DNA of 40,997 bases from Hyphomicrobiaceae bacterium (GTDB lineage: Bacteria; Pseudomonadota; Alphaproteobacteria; Rhizobiales; Xanthobacteraceae): the NCBI GenBank assembly GCA_021324465.1, contig JAJPJB010000081.1:1-40997 (forward strand). The letters are read 5' to 3'. Under the pieces are notes generated by a model. The model had not been told where the DNA came from and made no database searches. It saw nothing but the letters and a program-made list of their open reading frames with translations. Below are positions 26,091 through 33,999 of the stretch, in pieces. The number at the start of each line of letters is the position of its first letter. Position 1 is the first letter of the stretch. Position numbers and translations under genes: made by a program.

Positions 26091-27068
26091 CTAGTCTTGC
26101 GGCAGCTCAACAATACCGAGCTTCTTGGCAAATTGCGCGACCTGATTGCGCTGCTGCTCGGTCGATTTGGCGAATTCATCCGGGCCGCCGACATTGAGCA
26201 GCTGGCCGGTGGCCGCTAAACGGTCCCTGATCGTGTCGTCGGCCACTGCCTTGATGTCGCCTGCGATACGCTGGCGCAATTCGGCCGGCATTCCGGTCGG
26301 GCCGAATAGTCCGACCAGGCCGTCGACTGTCAGCGCCGGCTGGCCGGCCTCGGCCACCGTCGGAACATTCGGGATGCTCGGCGCGCGCACCGTATTGGTC
26401 ACGGCAAGTACGGTGATTTTGCCGCTCTCGAGCTGCGGCCGCACGATCGCGAAAGCCGATTCGTAAAGCTGCACGCGGCCTTCAGCGAGGTCGTTGGCGG
26501 CGTCGACGGGGTTCTTGTAGGCCACCTTGGTCATGCTCAGGTTTTCCTGCTGCAGCCAGCCGGCCAACAAGAAATCGAGCGCGCCGGTCACGCCGGCCCA
26601 GTTGAGCTTGCCAGGCTCCGCGCGGATCAGCGCGACGAACTTGTCGAGCGAACTGACACCGAGACTGGTCGGCACCGAGACCGCAACGAAAGTGTTGGAC
26701 ATGCGCGCGATCGGCACAAGGTCGGTCGGCTTATAGGGCAGATGATCGTGCAGAAAGGGATGCGCGGTAAACGACGATGTTGGAGTCAGAAGCAGCACAT
26801 GATCGTCATGGGCGGCGACAAAAGCATTGATGGCAATAATGCCGTCGCCGCCAGGCCGGTTCTCGACCACGACCGGCTGACCCCAGCGCCGGCTGAGCCG
26901 ATCCGCGAACAGCCTGGCTTCGATGTCGGCGCCGCTCCCGGGGCCGAGCGTGAGGATGAATTTGACCGGGCGCGTCGGCCAATCTGCAGCTGCCGCGAAC
27001 CGGAAGGTAGCCGCAAGCGCAGCCGCAATTCCTGCCACCACAAAGAACCAGCGTGGCTTCCGCCCCAT
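26091..27068 (-). CDS. Tripartite tricarboxylate transporter-type (Bug) substrate-binding protein
   Basis: 325-residue periplasmic binding protein of the Bug/TctC family. The signal peptide ends about residue 27 (RFAAAADWPTRPVK). WPTRPVKFILTLGPGSGADIEARLFADRLSRRWGQPVVVENRPGGDGIIA is the classic Bug N-terminal block, and VPTVAEAG near 242-249 the usual C-domain motif. AAGGGAGG precedes two adjacent ATGs (27071 and 27068); the second has the better spacing. It follows the hydroxyisobutyrate dehydrogenase-like gene by 43 bases and is probably co-transcribed. No TctA/TctB membrane genes are present, as for most Bug proteins, which bind carboxylates, aromatic acids or amides. Its GPGSGADIEA lacks the usual PxGxxDxxAR. 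Confidence 0.9.
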   Translation of the reverse strand: MGRKPRWFFVVAGIAAALAATFRFAAAADWPTRPVKFILTLGPGSGADIEARLFADRLSRRWGQPVVVENRPGGDGIIAINAFVAAHDDHVLLLTPTSSFTAHPFLHDHLPYKPTDLVPIARMSNTFVAVSVPTSLGVSSLDKFVALIRAEPGKLNWAGVTGALDFLLAGWLQQENLSMTKVAYKNPVDAANDLAEGRVQLYESAFAIVRPQLESGKITVLAVTNTVRAPSIPNVPTVAEAGQPALTVDGLVGLFGPTGMPAELRQRIAGDIKAVADDTIRDRLAATGQLLNVGGPDEFAKSTEQQRNQVAQFAKKLGIVELPQD

Positions 27069-27111
27069 CATTTCCTCCCTTATTGGTCGCAACGGCTGCT
27101 GTACCGTCGTC

Positions 27112-28074
27112 TCAGTTCTCCAGGCCTGTTGGAACGTTCTTGTTCTCGCTCTCAAGCTTCATGCCGGCCGCCAGTGCCATAGTCTCGGCCAAAGCGGCAA
27201 AATCCTTGGACAGATATTCTGCGGGATTTTTCTGCAGCATCGCGGCGCCGAAATGGCTCTGCAGCACCTCACGCGTCGCCGCGGTCACCGGCATCGGCAC
27301 GTCCATTTCGCGCGCGAGCTCAAGTCCGAGGTCGAGGTCTTTGCGCAGCAGTTCCGCCGTGAATGTCGTGGCCCAATCGAGGTTGACCAAAGCCGGAGTC
27401 TTGTAGGCGGTGAACATCGAACCCATCACGCTATTGTTGAGAAAAGCGAGAAAGGCATGCCGCGGCACACCCATTTTGTTGGTGAGCAGCGTGATCTCGA
27501 TCAGGTTCTCGATGACGACGCCGAGCATGACATTGTGGGCGATCTTGCAGACGCGCGCGAGCTCGCCTGCACCCACATAGGACACGCCGCGCGGCGCAAA
27601 GATTTCGATCAGCGGCATCGCGATCTTGCAGGCGGCCTCCGGGCCCGAGACGACGGAGGAGAGCTTGCCGGCTTTGATGACTTTGGCATTGCCGCTGACC
27701 GGCGCCGCGACAAAGTCGGCACCAAGCTCCTTAAGCTTGCGACGGATCGCCGCCGATTCTTCCACCGCGATGGTCGAGCAGTCGACGACGACCGGCGGCA
27801 TCTTGCCGCCCTGGCTGCACACGCCGTTCTTGCCGTAGAGCACATCCTGGACGTCCGCGCCCGTGGCAACGATCGAGAACAGCACATCCACAGACTTCAG
27901 GTCGGACAAGTGATCGACCACCTTGCCGCCTATCTTTTCGAGCGGCTCCGCCTTGGCTCTGGTGCGATTCCAGCAAGAGACGTCATGGCCTGCTTTGATG
28001 AGCCGCTCGGCCATCGGGTAGCCCATGCGGCCCATGCCGATCCACCCGATCTTCTGCGCATTCCTGGAGGCCAT
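27112..28074 (-). CDS. NAD(P)-dependent beta-hydroxyacid dehydrogenase (3-hydroxyisobutyrate dehydrogenase family)
   Basis: 320-residue dehydrogenase that oxidises a beta-hydroxyacid to the semialdehyde, or reduces it. The Rossmann motif GWIGMGRMGYPMAERL is near 10-25, the substrate-site APVSGNAKVIKAGKLSSVVSG near 123-143 and the catalytic Lys in AHNVMLG-type KIAHNVMLGVVIENL near 179-193. AAGGAG precedes the ATG at 28074; the longer frame to 28179 lacks support. It is the first gene of a two-gene leftward unit with the Bug protein and is divergent from the ABC permease genes (119-base gap). The exact substrate (3-hydroxyisobutyrate, tartronate, hydroxymethylglutarate) cannot be told. Confidence 0.88.
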   Translation of the reverse strand: MASRNAQKIGWIGMGRMGYPMAERLIKAGHDVSCWNRTRAKAEPLEKIGGKVVDHLSDLKSVDVLFSIVATGADVQDVLYGKNGVCSQGGKMPPVVVDCSTIAVEESAAIRRKLKELGADFVAAPVSGNAKVIKAGKLSSVVSGPEAACKIAMPLIEIFAPRGVSYVGAGELARVCKIAHNVMLGVVIENLIEITLLTNKMGVPRHAFLAFLNNSVMGSMFTAYKTPALVNLDWATTFTAELLRKDLDLGLELAREMDVPMPVTAATREVLQSHFGAAMLQKNPAEYLSKDFAALAETMALAAGMKLESENKNVPTGLEN

Positions 28075-28193
28075 TCTCAGCTCCTTCAGTCCGCCTGCCG
28101 GCAGATGCTCTAGCACAGGCCGCAAACACTGCAACGGCCGTATCGAGATCGCGTCTTGTGCCGCGCGACGGCGCAGCATTATGCTAAAGTGCC

Positions 28194-29048
28194 ATGCAGG
28201 ACCTCGTTGAGCGTCGCCAGCTGAGTCATGTCGCGGTTGCGGCGGGTGAGCAGCGTTCGGCGGCGGGGCGAGCGCATGTGCCGCTGCCTTGGCGGCGCGC
28301 TTGGCAGAATATTTTTCCGTTTATCGTCGTCGGCGGAATTTGGGAGATCGTCGCGCATCTCGGCCTGTTTCCGCGGCGCCTGTTTCCCCCCTTGGAAGCG
28401 GTCGCTCGCGCATTCATTCGCCTGACACTGAGCGGCGTCTTGCCGCATCACGCGCTCGATACCTTGCTCCGCCTCAGCGCCGGATTTGCGCTGGCCGCAA
28501 TCGTCGGTGTCACGATCGGCATCTTGATGGGACGGTCGCGCCGTGCCGAGGATATCTTTCTGCCGGTCATCAGTATCGGCGCACCGATTCCGGGGCTCGC
28601 TTATACGCCGCTCTTTCTGCTGTGGTTCGGGCTCGGCAATGTTGCCTCGGTGCTGCTCGTGGCCTTCGTGTCGGCCTTCCCCATCATCTACAATTCCTGG
28701 ACTGGCGTGAAAGCGGTGAAAGACATCTGGGTGCGTTCTGCGCATGCGATGGGCGCCGACGATCGTCGGCTGTTTCGGCATGTCATTCTGCCTGGCGCGC
28801 TGCCCTATATCTTGACCGGATTGCGCCTGGGCCTGGCGCAGGCCTGGCGCATCCTGGTTGCCGTCGAAATGCTGGCCGCCGTGCCATGGGGCCTCGGCTG
28901 GCTGATTTTCGGCGCCCGCGAATTTCTGGATACCGACGTGATGCTCGCGGGTATCGCAGTAATCGCGCTCATCGGGCTGGGCCTGGAGAAGCTTGTCTTT
29001 GAGCGACTCGAGCAATTCACGGTGGTGCGCTGGGGCATGATGACATGA
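28194..29048 (+). CDS. ABC transporter permease (SsuC/TauC/nitrate type), first copy
   Basis: 284-residue inner-membrane permease of the binding-protein-dependent family. About six helices follow a polar N-terminus of 40 residues. The EAA-type ATPase-contact loop is AHAMGADDRRLFRHVILPGALPYILTGLRLGLAQAWRILVAVEML (about 182-226). The ATG at 28194 has no strong ribosome-binding site; TATGCT at 28180-28185 could be part of a promoter. The stop overlaps the next permease start by 4 bases (ATGA). Substrates of this family include sulfonates, taurine, nitrate, pyrimidine precursors and phthalate. Confidence 0.92.
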   Translation: MQDLVERRQLSHVAVAAGEQRSAAGRAHVPLPWRRAWQNIFPFIVVGGIWEIVAHLGLFPRRLFPPLEAVARAFIRLTLSGVLPHHALDTLLRLSAGFALAAIVGVTIGILMGRSRRAEDIFLPVISIGAPIPGLAYTPLFLLWFGLGNVASVLLVAFVSAFPIIYNSWTGVKAVKDIWVRSAHAMGADDRRLFRHVILPGALPYILTGLRLGLAQAWRILVAVEMLAAVPWGLGWLIFGAREFLDTDVMLAGIAVIALIGLGLEKLVFERLEQFTVVRWGMMT

Positions 29049-29851
29049 CCGCCGCCGCTGATCATGCCGTTTTCCGCCGTTACGCCGCGCTGCGCCGCGG
29101 CATCCTCACGCTGCTCATTCTCGCCGGCGCTTATGAGGCCGTGGCGCGCAGCGGCTACTTCGCGCCGGCGCTGATGCCGACCCTCGGCACGGTGGCGCAG
29201 ACTCTGTTCGAGTCGCTTCGCGACGGCAGCATGATCGCGCATGCCGGGGCGACGCTGTATCGCGTGCTGGTGGGTTTCGCGTTTGCGGTCGCGATCGGCC
29301 TGCCTTTGGGCGTGATGATGGGCCGCTTTCGCCCCGTGGAAAATTTCGTGATGCCGCTGTTGAGCGCGCTAATGCCGATTCCCTCGCTTGCCTGGGTCCC
29401 GGTTTTCATTCTCTGGTTCGGGCTGGGCGACACGGTGGCGATCCTGATCGTGCTCTACGCCGCTTTGTTTCCGATGCTGCTCAATACCTGGTCGGGTGTT
29501 CGCGCCGTCAATCCGCTCTGGCTGCGTGCCGCCGGCGCGATGGGGGCGACCGAACGGGCGCTGTTCTGGAAAGTGATCATTCCCGGCGCATCGCCCTTTA
29601 TCATCGCAGGGTTGCGGCAAGCCTTTCTGCGCGCATGGATCGCGGTCATTGGCGCGGAAATGCTGGCGGCGTCGAATTGGGGGCTGGGCTGGGTGATCTT
29701 CGACGCCAAGGAGTTCTTGAACACCGATATGATGCTCGCGTCCCTTGTCGTTATCGGCCTGATCGGCTTTCTCACCGAGCGCCTGGTGTTCGGCTCGATC
29801 GAGCGCGCCACCATCTATCGCTGGGGCATGGCACGCGCAGCGAAGAGCTAA
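29045..29851 (+). CDS. ABC transporter permease (SsuC/TauC/nitrate type), second copy
   Basis: 268-residue permease, paralogue of the preceding one and coupled to it by a 4-base overlap. It has the same layout with EAA loop AAGAMGATERALFWKVIIPGASPFIIAGLRQAFLRAWIAVIGAEML (about 163-207). The pair would form a heterodimeric channel, whereas classic SsuC and TauC are homodimers encoded by one gene. The matching ATPase lies downstream at 31175, beyond an inverted Bug gene. Confidence 0.92.
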   Translation: MTAAADHAVFRRYAALRRGILTLLILAGAYEAVARSGYFAPALMPTLGTVAQTLFESLRDGSMIAHAGATLYRVLVGFAFAVAIGLPLGVMMGRFRPVENFVMPLLSALMPIPSLAWVPVFILWFGLGDTVAILIVLYAALFPMLLNTWSGVRAVNPLWLRAAGAMGATERALFWKVIIPGASPFIIAGLRQAFLRAWIAVIGAEMLAASNWGLGWVIFDAKEFLNTDMMLASLVVIGLIGFLTERLVFGSIERATIYRWGMARAAKS

Positions 29852-29998
29852 ATTAGCGCTTTGTTGTTTCCTCGGGCGCAACGCAGCACGAAATCAGCGC
29901 TGCAGGCCCGGGATAGTTACGCGCGTCGATCCTGCGAAGGTCCGCAACGGCGGCGTACCGGTTTCATGCCGCGCCGCGTCCGGGACGCGCGCGCGTGG

Positions 29999-31015
29999 TC
30001 ACTCCGACTTGATGTCGGCGGCCTTGATGACATCTTTGTACTTGTCGATCTCGCGCTGCACGAAAGCGGTGAACTGGTCGATCGACAAAGCGGCGATCTG
30101 CGCGCCGTCGTTTTCGAGCCGCGATTTGATGGCGGGCTCGAGCAGGATTTTGTTGATCTGCGTGTTGAGCCGCGCCGCCAGTTCCGGTGCAATGCCGTGC
30201 GGTGCGAAGAAGCCGACCCACAGCGTGAAATCGAAATTTGCAATTCCCGTTGCCTCGGCGACGGTCGGAATTTCAGATGCCGTTGGTGCGCGCTTGGCGG
30301 AGGAGACGGCCAACAGCTTGACCTTGCCGCCCTGCATCAGCGGTAACGCGGCAGGAAATCCAGGAAAGTAAAAATCGACCTGCCCGCCAACCACATCGTT
30401 CAACGCGGGAGCGGCGCCCTTATACGGCACATGCGTCATCCTGTTGTTGAGCTTGAGCTTCAGATATTCGCCGGCGAGATGGCCGGGAGTGCCGACGCCG
30501 GCGGAAGCGAAAGTGACGGGCTGTTGGGTGGTGCGCAGGAATGTGACGAAATCCGCCATGGTCGAATACGGCGCAGCTTCGGGGACGACCAGCGCCAGCG
30601 GCACCAGGCTGGCAAGCGCGAGCGGCTGCAAATCCTTCAGCGGGTTGTAGCCCGCGCCTTTCATGAAATACGGGTTGATGGCGATCTCAGGCGTCTGCGC
30701 GACCGTCATCGTATAGCCGTCGGGTGTGGCATTAGCGACATCGCGGGCGCCCACCGTGCCCCCGGCGCCGGGACGGTTTTCGACGATCACCGATTGCCCG
30801 AGCTCGGTCGAAAGCTGGCTGCCGACGATCCGTGCGACGATGTCTCCAGTACCGCCCGGGGCGAAATTGACGATCAAATGAATGGGACGGCTCGGATAGG
30901 CATCGGGCCAGGCCGGCGGCGCGGCAAGAGCAAGGCCAAGCATCAGCACAGCAGCCGAGATTGCGCGGACGGGGCAGTGGGCCAAAATGGCGCGAAGCGC
31001 GAGCAAGCATTTCAT
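29999..31015 (-). CDS. Tripartite tricarboxylate transporter-type (Bug) substrate-binding protein, inverted within the ABC locus
   Basis: 338-residue Bug protein. The signal peptide covers 1 to about 37 (AVLMLGLALAAPPAWPDA). The motif YPSRPIHLIVNFAPGGTGDIVARIVGSQLSTELGQSVIVENRPGAGGTVGARDVA is a textbook Bug N-terminus including the PGGxxD loop that grips the ligand carboxylate. PYKGAAPALNDVVGGQVDFYF is also typical. The frame extends to 31579 across the ATPase gene on the other strand, but the ATG at 31015 with AAGGGGGA upstream is clearly the start. It sits leftward between two rightward parts of one ABC transporter and shares a 159-base divergent promoter region with the ATPase gene. Confidence 0.92.
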   Translation of the reverse strand: MKCLLALRAILAHCPVRAISAAVLMLGLALAAPPAWPDAYPSRPIHLIVNFAPGGTGDIVARIVGSQLSTELGQSVIVENRPGAGGTVGARDVANATPDGYTMTVAQTPEIAINPYFMKGAGYNPLKDLQPLALASLVPLALVVPEAAPYSTMADFVTFLRTTQQPVTFASAGVGTPGHLAGEYLKLKLNNRMTHVPYKGAAPALNDVVGGQVDFYFPGFPAALPLMQGGKVKLLAVSSAKRAPTASEIPTVAEATGIANFDFTLWVGFFAPHGIAPELAARLNTQINKILLEPAIKSRLENDGAQIAALSIDQFTAFVQREIDKYKDVIKAADIKSE

Positions 31016-31106
31016 GGCCCGTTTCCCCCTTGTTCTGACTGATCGGCATCTGGCACAAAGCCTGCGCGCCGTCAGAAGCGCATAAAGGCATAAATTCCAA
31101 AACCTG

Positions 31107-31150
31107 CCCCGGACCGCAACCGGGGAAAATAAGGGTCTCGGCAAACCGAG
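31107..31150. promoter_or_regulatory. Two inverted repeats in the divergent promoter region
   Basis: CCCCGG-(7)-CCGGGG at 31107-31125 and CTCGG-CAAA-CCGAG at 31137-31150, both between the divergent Bug and ATPase genes. The first could be an operator that controls both genes; the second lies in the leader of the ATPase gene, about 25 bases before its ATG. No regulator gene is adjacent. Confidence 0.35.
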
Positions 31151-31174
31151 CCGGAGAGACGGGCGGAAAGGGCG

Positions 31175-31933
31175 ATGGCCCATATCGAGGCGCGCGACAT
31201 AACGCTTGTTTACGACACGCCGGGGCGCACCGTGCCGGGCCTGCGCGGCGTCAGCTTCGCCATGGAGGCCTCCGAATTTCTGTGCGTGGTCGGGCCGAGC
31301 GGGTGCGGCAAGTCGACGCTCCTCAATATCATTGCGGGCTTCCTGACGCCGACGTCGGGCGAAATTCGCATTGGCGGCGCGCCGGTCAACGGCTCGGGCA
31401 TGGACCGCGGCGTCGTGTTCCAGGACTTTGCCCAGCTGTTTCCCTGGCGCACGGCGCTCGGCAATGTCGCTTTCGGCCTTGAGATGAAGGGCGTACCCAA
31501 GGCCGAGCGTGAGGCCATCGCGCTCGAACAGCTGCGCCTGGTGAAGCTTGAAAATTTTGCAAAGTCCTATCCGCATCATCTATCCGGCGGCATGCAGCAG
31601 CGCGTCGCCATCGCGCGCGCGCTTGCTTACAACCCGGCGGTGCTGTTGATGGACGAGCCGTTCGCTGCGCTCGATGCCCTCACCCGCGACGACATGCAGC
31701 AGTTGCTCGCCGATGTCTGGCGGACGACGCGCAAGACGGTGATCTATGTGACCCACAATGTCGCCGAAGCGGTCTATCTCGCCGATCGCGTCGTGGTCAT
31801 GACCCCCCATCCGGGCACGGTCAAGACCGAACTTGCGATCAAGCTGCCACGGCCGCGTGATCCGCTGAGCGTCGAATTTCTCGGCTATCAAAAAGAGCTG
31901 CTGCATTTGCTGGGTCAGGAGAAACACGCGTGA
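31175..31933 (+). CDS. ABC transporter ATP-binding protein (SsuB/TauB/nitrate type)
   Basis: 252-residue ATPase. Walker A GPSGCGKST is at 40-48, the Q-loop in VVFQDFAQLFPW, the signature LSGGMQQR at 136-143, Walker B VLLMDE at 156-161 and the switch His in THNVAEA. The sequence is typical of the nitrate/sulfonate/taurine subfamily. GGAAAGG precedes the ATG at 31175. It would energise the permease pair at 28194-29851. Its stop overlaps the GTG of the next Bug gene (GTGA). Confidence 0.94.
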   Translation: MAHIEARDITLVYDTPGRTVPGLRGVSFAMEASEFLCVVGPSGCGKSTLLNIIAGFLTPTSGEIRIGGAPVNGSGMDRGVVFQDFAQLFPWRTALGNVAFGLEMKGVPKAEREAIALEQLRLVKLENFAKSYPHHLSGGMQQRVAIARALAYNPAVLLMDEPFAALDALTRDDMQQLLADVWRTTRKTVIYVTHNVAEAVYLADRVVVMTPHPGTVKTELAIKLPRPRDPLSVEFLGYQKELLHLLGQEKHA

Positions 31934-32937
31934 AATTGCCGCTTTTTGCCCCGCGCGGTCGCACCGCCATGCGGCGGTATCTTCTCATCGCATTCGCCGG
32001 CATCCTCGTTTCGGCGGCGCGCGGCGCCTTTGCGGAAGACAATTATCCCACCAAGCCGATCCGCCTCCTGGTGGGCTTCGGCGCCGGCGGGCCGACCGAT
32101 ATCCCGGCGCGGTACGTGGCCGACAAATTGAGCGATGCGCTTGGGCATCGTGTCGTGGTCGAGAACAAGCCGGCGGCGGCCGGGATCATGGCGACCCGCG
32201 ATCTGCTGGCGCAGCCGGCGGACGGCTACACGCTGCTTTTGTGCACCCATTTCGATCCGATCAACGTCGCAATGTATCGCAACGTCGGGTTCAAATTGGA
32301 TCAGCTCGCGCCGATCTCGCTGATAGCCGAATATTATTATGGCTTAGCGCTCGCCAATACGATTCCGGCGGACTCATTTGAAACTTTCGTCAGCTACGCC
32401 AAAGCACATCCCGGCGATGTCACCTATGCGACGATTGGCGCCGGCTCGGCGCAGGAGATCATGGCGCGGCAATTGCAAAAGCTGGCCGGCATCACCATGA
32501 ACCGGATTCCGTTTCGCGGCGGACCGCAAGTGGTGCAGGAGATGATGGCGGGCCGCGTCGATTTCTATGTCTCGCCTACTCTGGCGATTGTGCCGTCCTA
32601 CCGGGCCAAGCAGATCAAAATCCTGGCGACGACCAGTCCGCAACGCCTGGCCAATTTACCAGAAGTGCCGACCGTGCGCGAAAAAGGCATCGATTTTGTA
32701 CGCTTCGGCTGGCTTGGCATCTGCGCGGCATCCGGCACGCCGGCATCGATCATCAAGACGCTGCACGACAAGATTGTGCCGATCGTTGCCCAGCCGGACT
32801 ACCACAGTCTGATCGAAAATGGCGGGCAGATCGCGATCTCGTCGACGCCGCAAGAACTGAGCGCCGTAATCAAGAACACGTCGGATGACGTTGCCGCGAG
32901 CGTTCAAGAATTCGGCATGCAACAGGACCAGGAATAG
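31930..32937 (+). CDS. Bug-type substrate-binding protein encoded within the ABC operon
   Basis: 335-residue Bug-family binding protein. The signal peptide ends about residue 36 (AARGAFAED). YPTKPIRLLVGFGAGGPTDIPARYVADKLSDALGHRVVVENKPAAAGIMA is the Bug block, with the usual PGG replaced by GAGG. The GTG start at 31930 overlaps the ATPase stop by 4 bases, so translation is coupled; an ATG at 31972 is an alternative and would give a shorter signal peptide. A Bug protein coupled to an ABC ATPase is unusual, since Bug proteins belong to tripartite transporters, and the ABC locus has its own binding protein next to it. Confidence 0.88.
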   Translation: MKLPLFAPRGRTAMRRYLLIAFAGILVSAARGAFAEDNYPTKPIRLLVGFGAGGPTDIPARYVADKLSDALGHRVVVENKPAAAGIMATRDLLAQPADGYTLLLCTHFDPINVAMYRNVGFKLDQLAPISLIAEYYYGLALANTIPADSFETFVSYAKAHPGDVTYATIGAGSAQEIMARQLQKLAGITMNRIPFRGGPQVVQEMMAGRVDFYVSPTLAIVPSYRAKQIKILATTSPQRLANLPEVPTVREKGIDFVRFGWLGICAASGTPASIIKTLHDKIVPIVAQPDYHSLIENGGQIAISSTPQELSAVIKNTSDDVAASVQEFGMQQDQE

Positions 32938-32962
32938 AGCTGCGCAAGCGGGAGGATGAGCC

Positions 32963-33955
32963 ATGACGCTGATGACACTTACACGACGGCAGTGCCTCAC
33001 GGCTGCGAGCGCCGGCGTGCTGGCGGCGGGGTTTGGTACGACACGAGAGGCAAGAGCGGCGGAAACCATCCGCCAAGGCTACCAGACCAATATCTGGGGC
33101 ATGCCGACCTATTATTTGATGAAGTCCGGCTATCTCGAGAGGCACGGTCTCGCCGTTGAGCAATATCCGGTGCCGTCCGGCAACCTCACAATGCAGCAAA
33201 TGGTGGCGCGGCAGGTCGATGTCGGGACCTATGCCGCCCAGTCTTTCATCATCGGCAATGCCAAAGGTGGTTTGGTGGCCATCGCGCTGATCGAGCATGT
33301 CGGCAAGACCGCCCGCATTACCGCGCGCAAGGATCTCAATATCACCAAGGTCGAACAGCTGCGCGGGTTAAAGATCGCCAACCAGACCGGTTCGTCGGTC
33401 GGCAATGTCTTCGTCGACGTGATCGCCCCGCAGCACGGGCTTAAGAAGGGCGACTACCAGGAAGTCCGGATGGACGTGAACAATATGGTTGCCGCGCTCG
33501 CTGCCAAGACCGTGGACGCCATGGTCAATGTCGAGCCGTACAATGTTATTGCAGTCGCCGAGGGCATCGGCACCGACTTAATGGACTTTTCGAGTGTCGA
33601 TCCGATGCCGGTCTTCATGGCGGCGACGCCGGATCTCGTCGCGCAAAAGCCGGACGTCGTCGTGGCCTATCTCAAAGCCTGGCTCGACGCCGCCAAGGAT
33701 TTCAAGAACAATCCGAAAAAGGTCGCCGATGTGATCTATTCGTTCTACACCGGCAAGGGATACAACATGTCGCTCGACACGTTCTCGCAGGCGCTGTCGC
33801 GCGTCGAAGTCGATCCCGGCTTTCCGACCGATCTCGTACCCTATATGCAGCAGCAGGCGGAAATTTTGATGCAAAGCAAGCTGATCAATGCCGTTCCGGA
33901 TTGGCGCAAGGCGCTGCGCCCGGACTTCATGGAGCGCGCCCGTAGCGGAGCCTAA
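32963..33955 (+). CDS. ABC transporter substrate-binding protein, NMT1/nitrate-sulfonate type
   Basis: 330-residue periplasmic binding protein of the SsuA/TauA/NMT1 family, the expected partner of the ABC permeases and ATPase here. The N-terminus has a twin-arginine sequence TRRQCLTAASAGVLAAG (7-23), suggesting Tat export. Typical parts are TNIWGMPTYYLMKSGYLERHGLAVE, VARQVDVGTYAAQSF and TVDAMVNVEPYNVIA. GGGAGG precedes the ATG at 32963. Relatives bind nitrate, aliphatic sulfonates, formylaminopyrimidine or aromatic acids. Confidence 0.9.
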   Translation: MTLMTLTRRQCLTAASAGVLAAGFGTTREARAAETIRQGYQTNIWGMPTYYLMKSGYLERHGLAVEQYPVPSGNLTMQQMVARQVDVGTYAAQSFIIGNAKGGLVAIALIEHVGKTARITARKDLNITKVEQLRGLKIANQTGSSVGNVFVDVIAPQHGLKKGDYQEVRMDVNNMVAALAAKTVDAMVNVEPYNVIAVAEGIGTDLMDFSSVDPMPVFMAATPDLVAQKPDVVVAYLKAWLDAAKDFKNNPKKVADVIYSFYTGKGYNMSLDTFSQALSRVEVDPGFPTDLVPYMQQQAEILMQSKLINAVPDWRKALRPDFMERARSGA

Positions 33956-33999
33956 GGCCGATTGTCGAACCAGAGAAGAATTGAACAGGAGAGAGAGGA

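Noticed and set aside
31016-31579. N-terminal extension of the Bug protein at 29999-31015, giving 526 residues
   Set aside because: The extension runs antisense through the ABC ATPase gene, and a clear signal peptide with ribosome-binding site begins at 31015.
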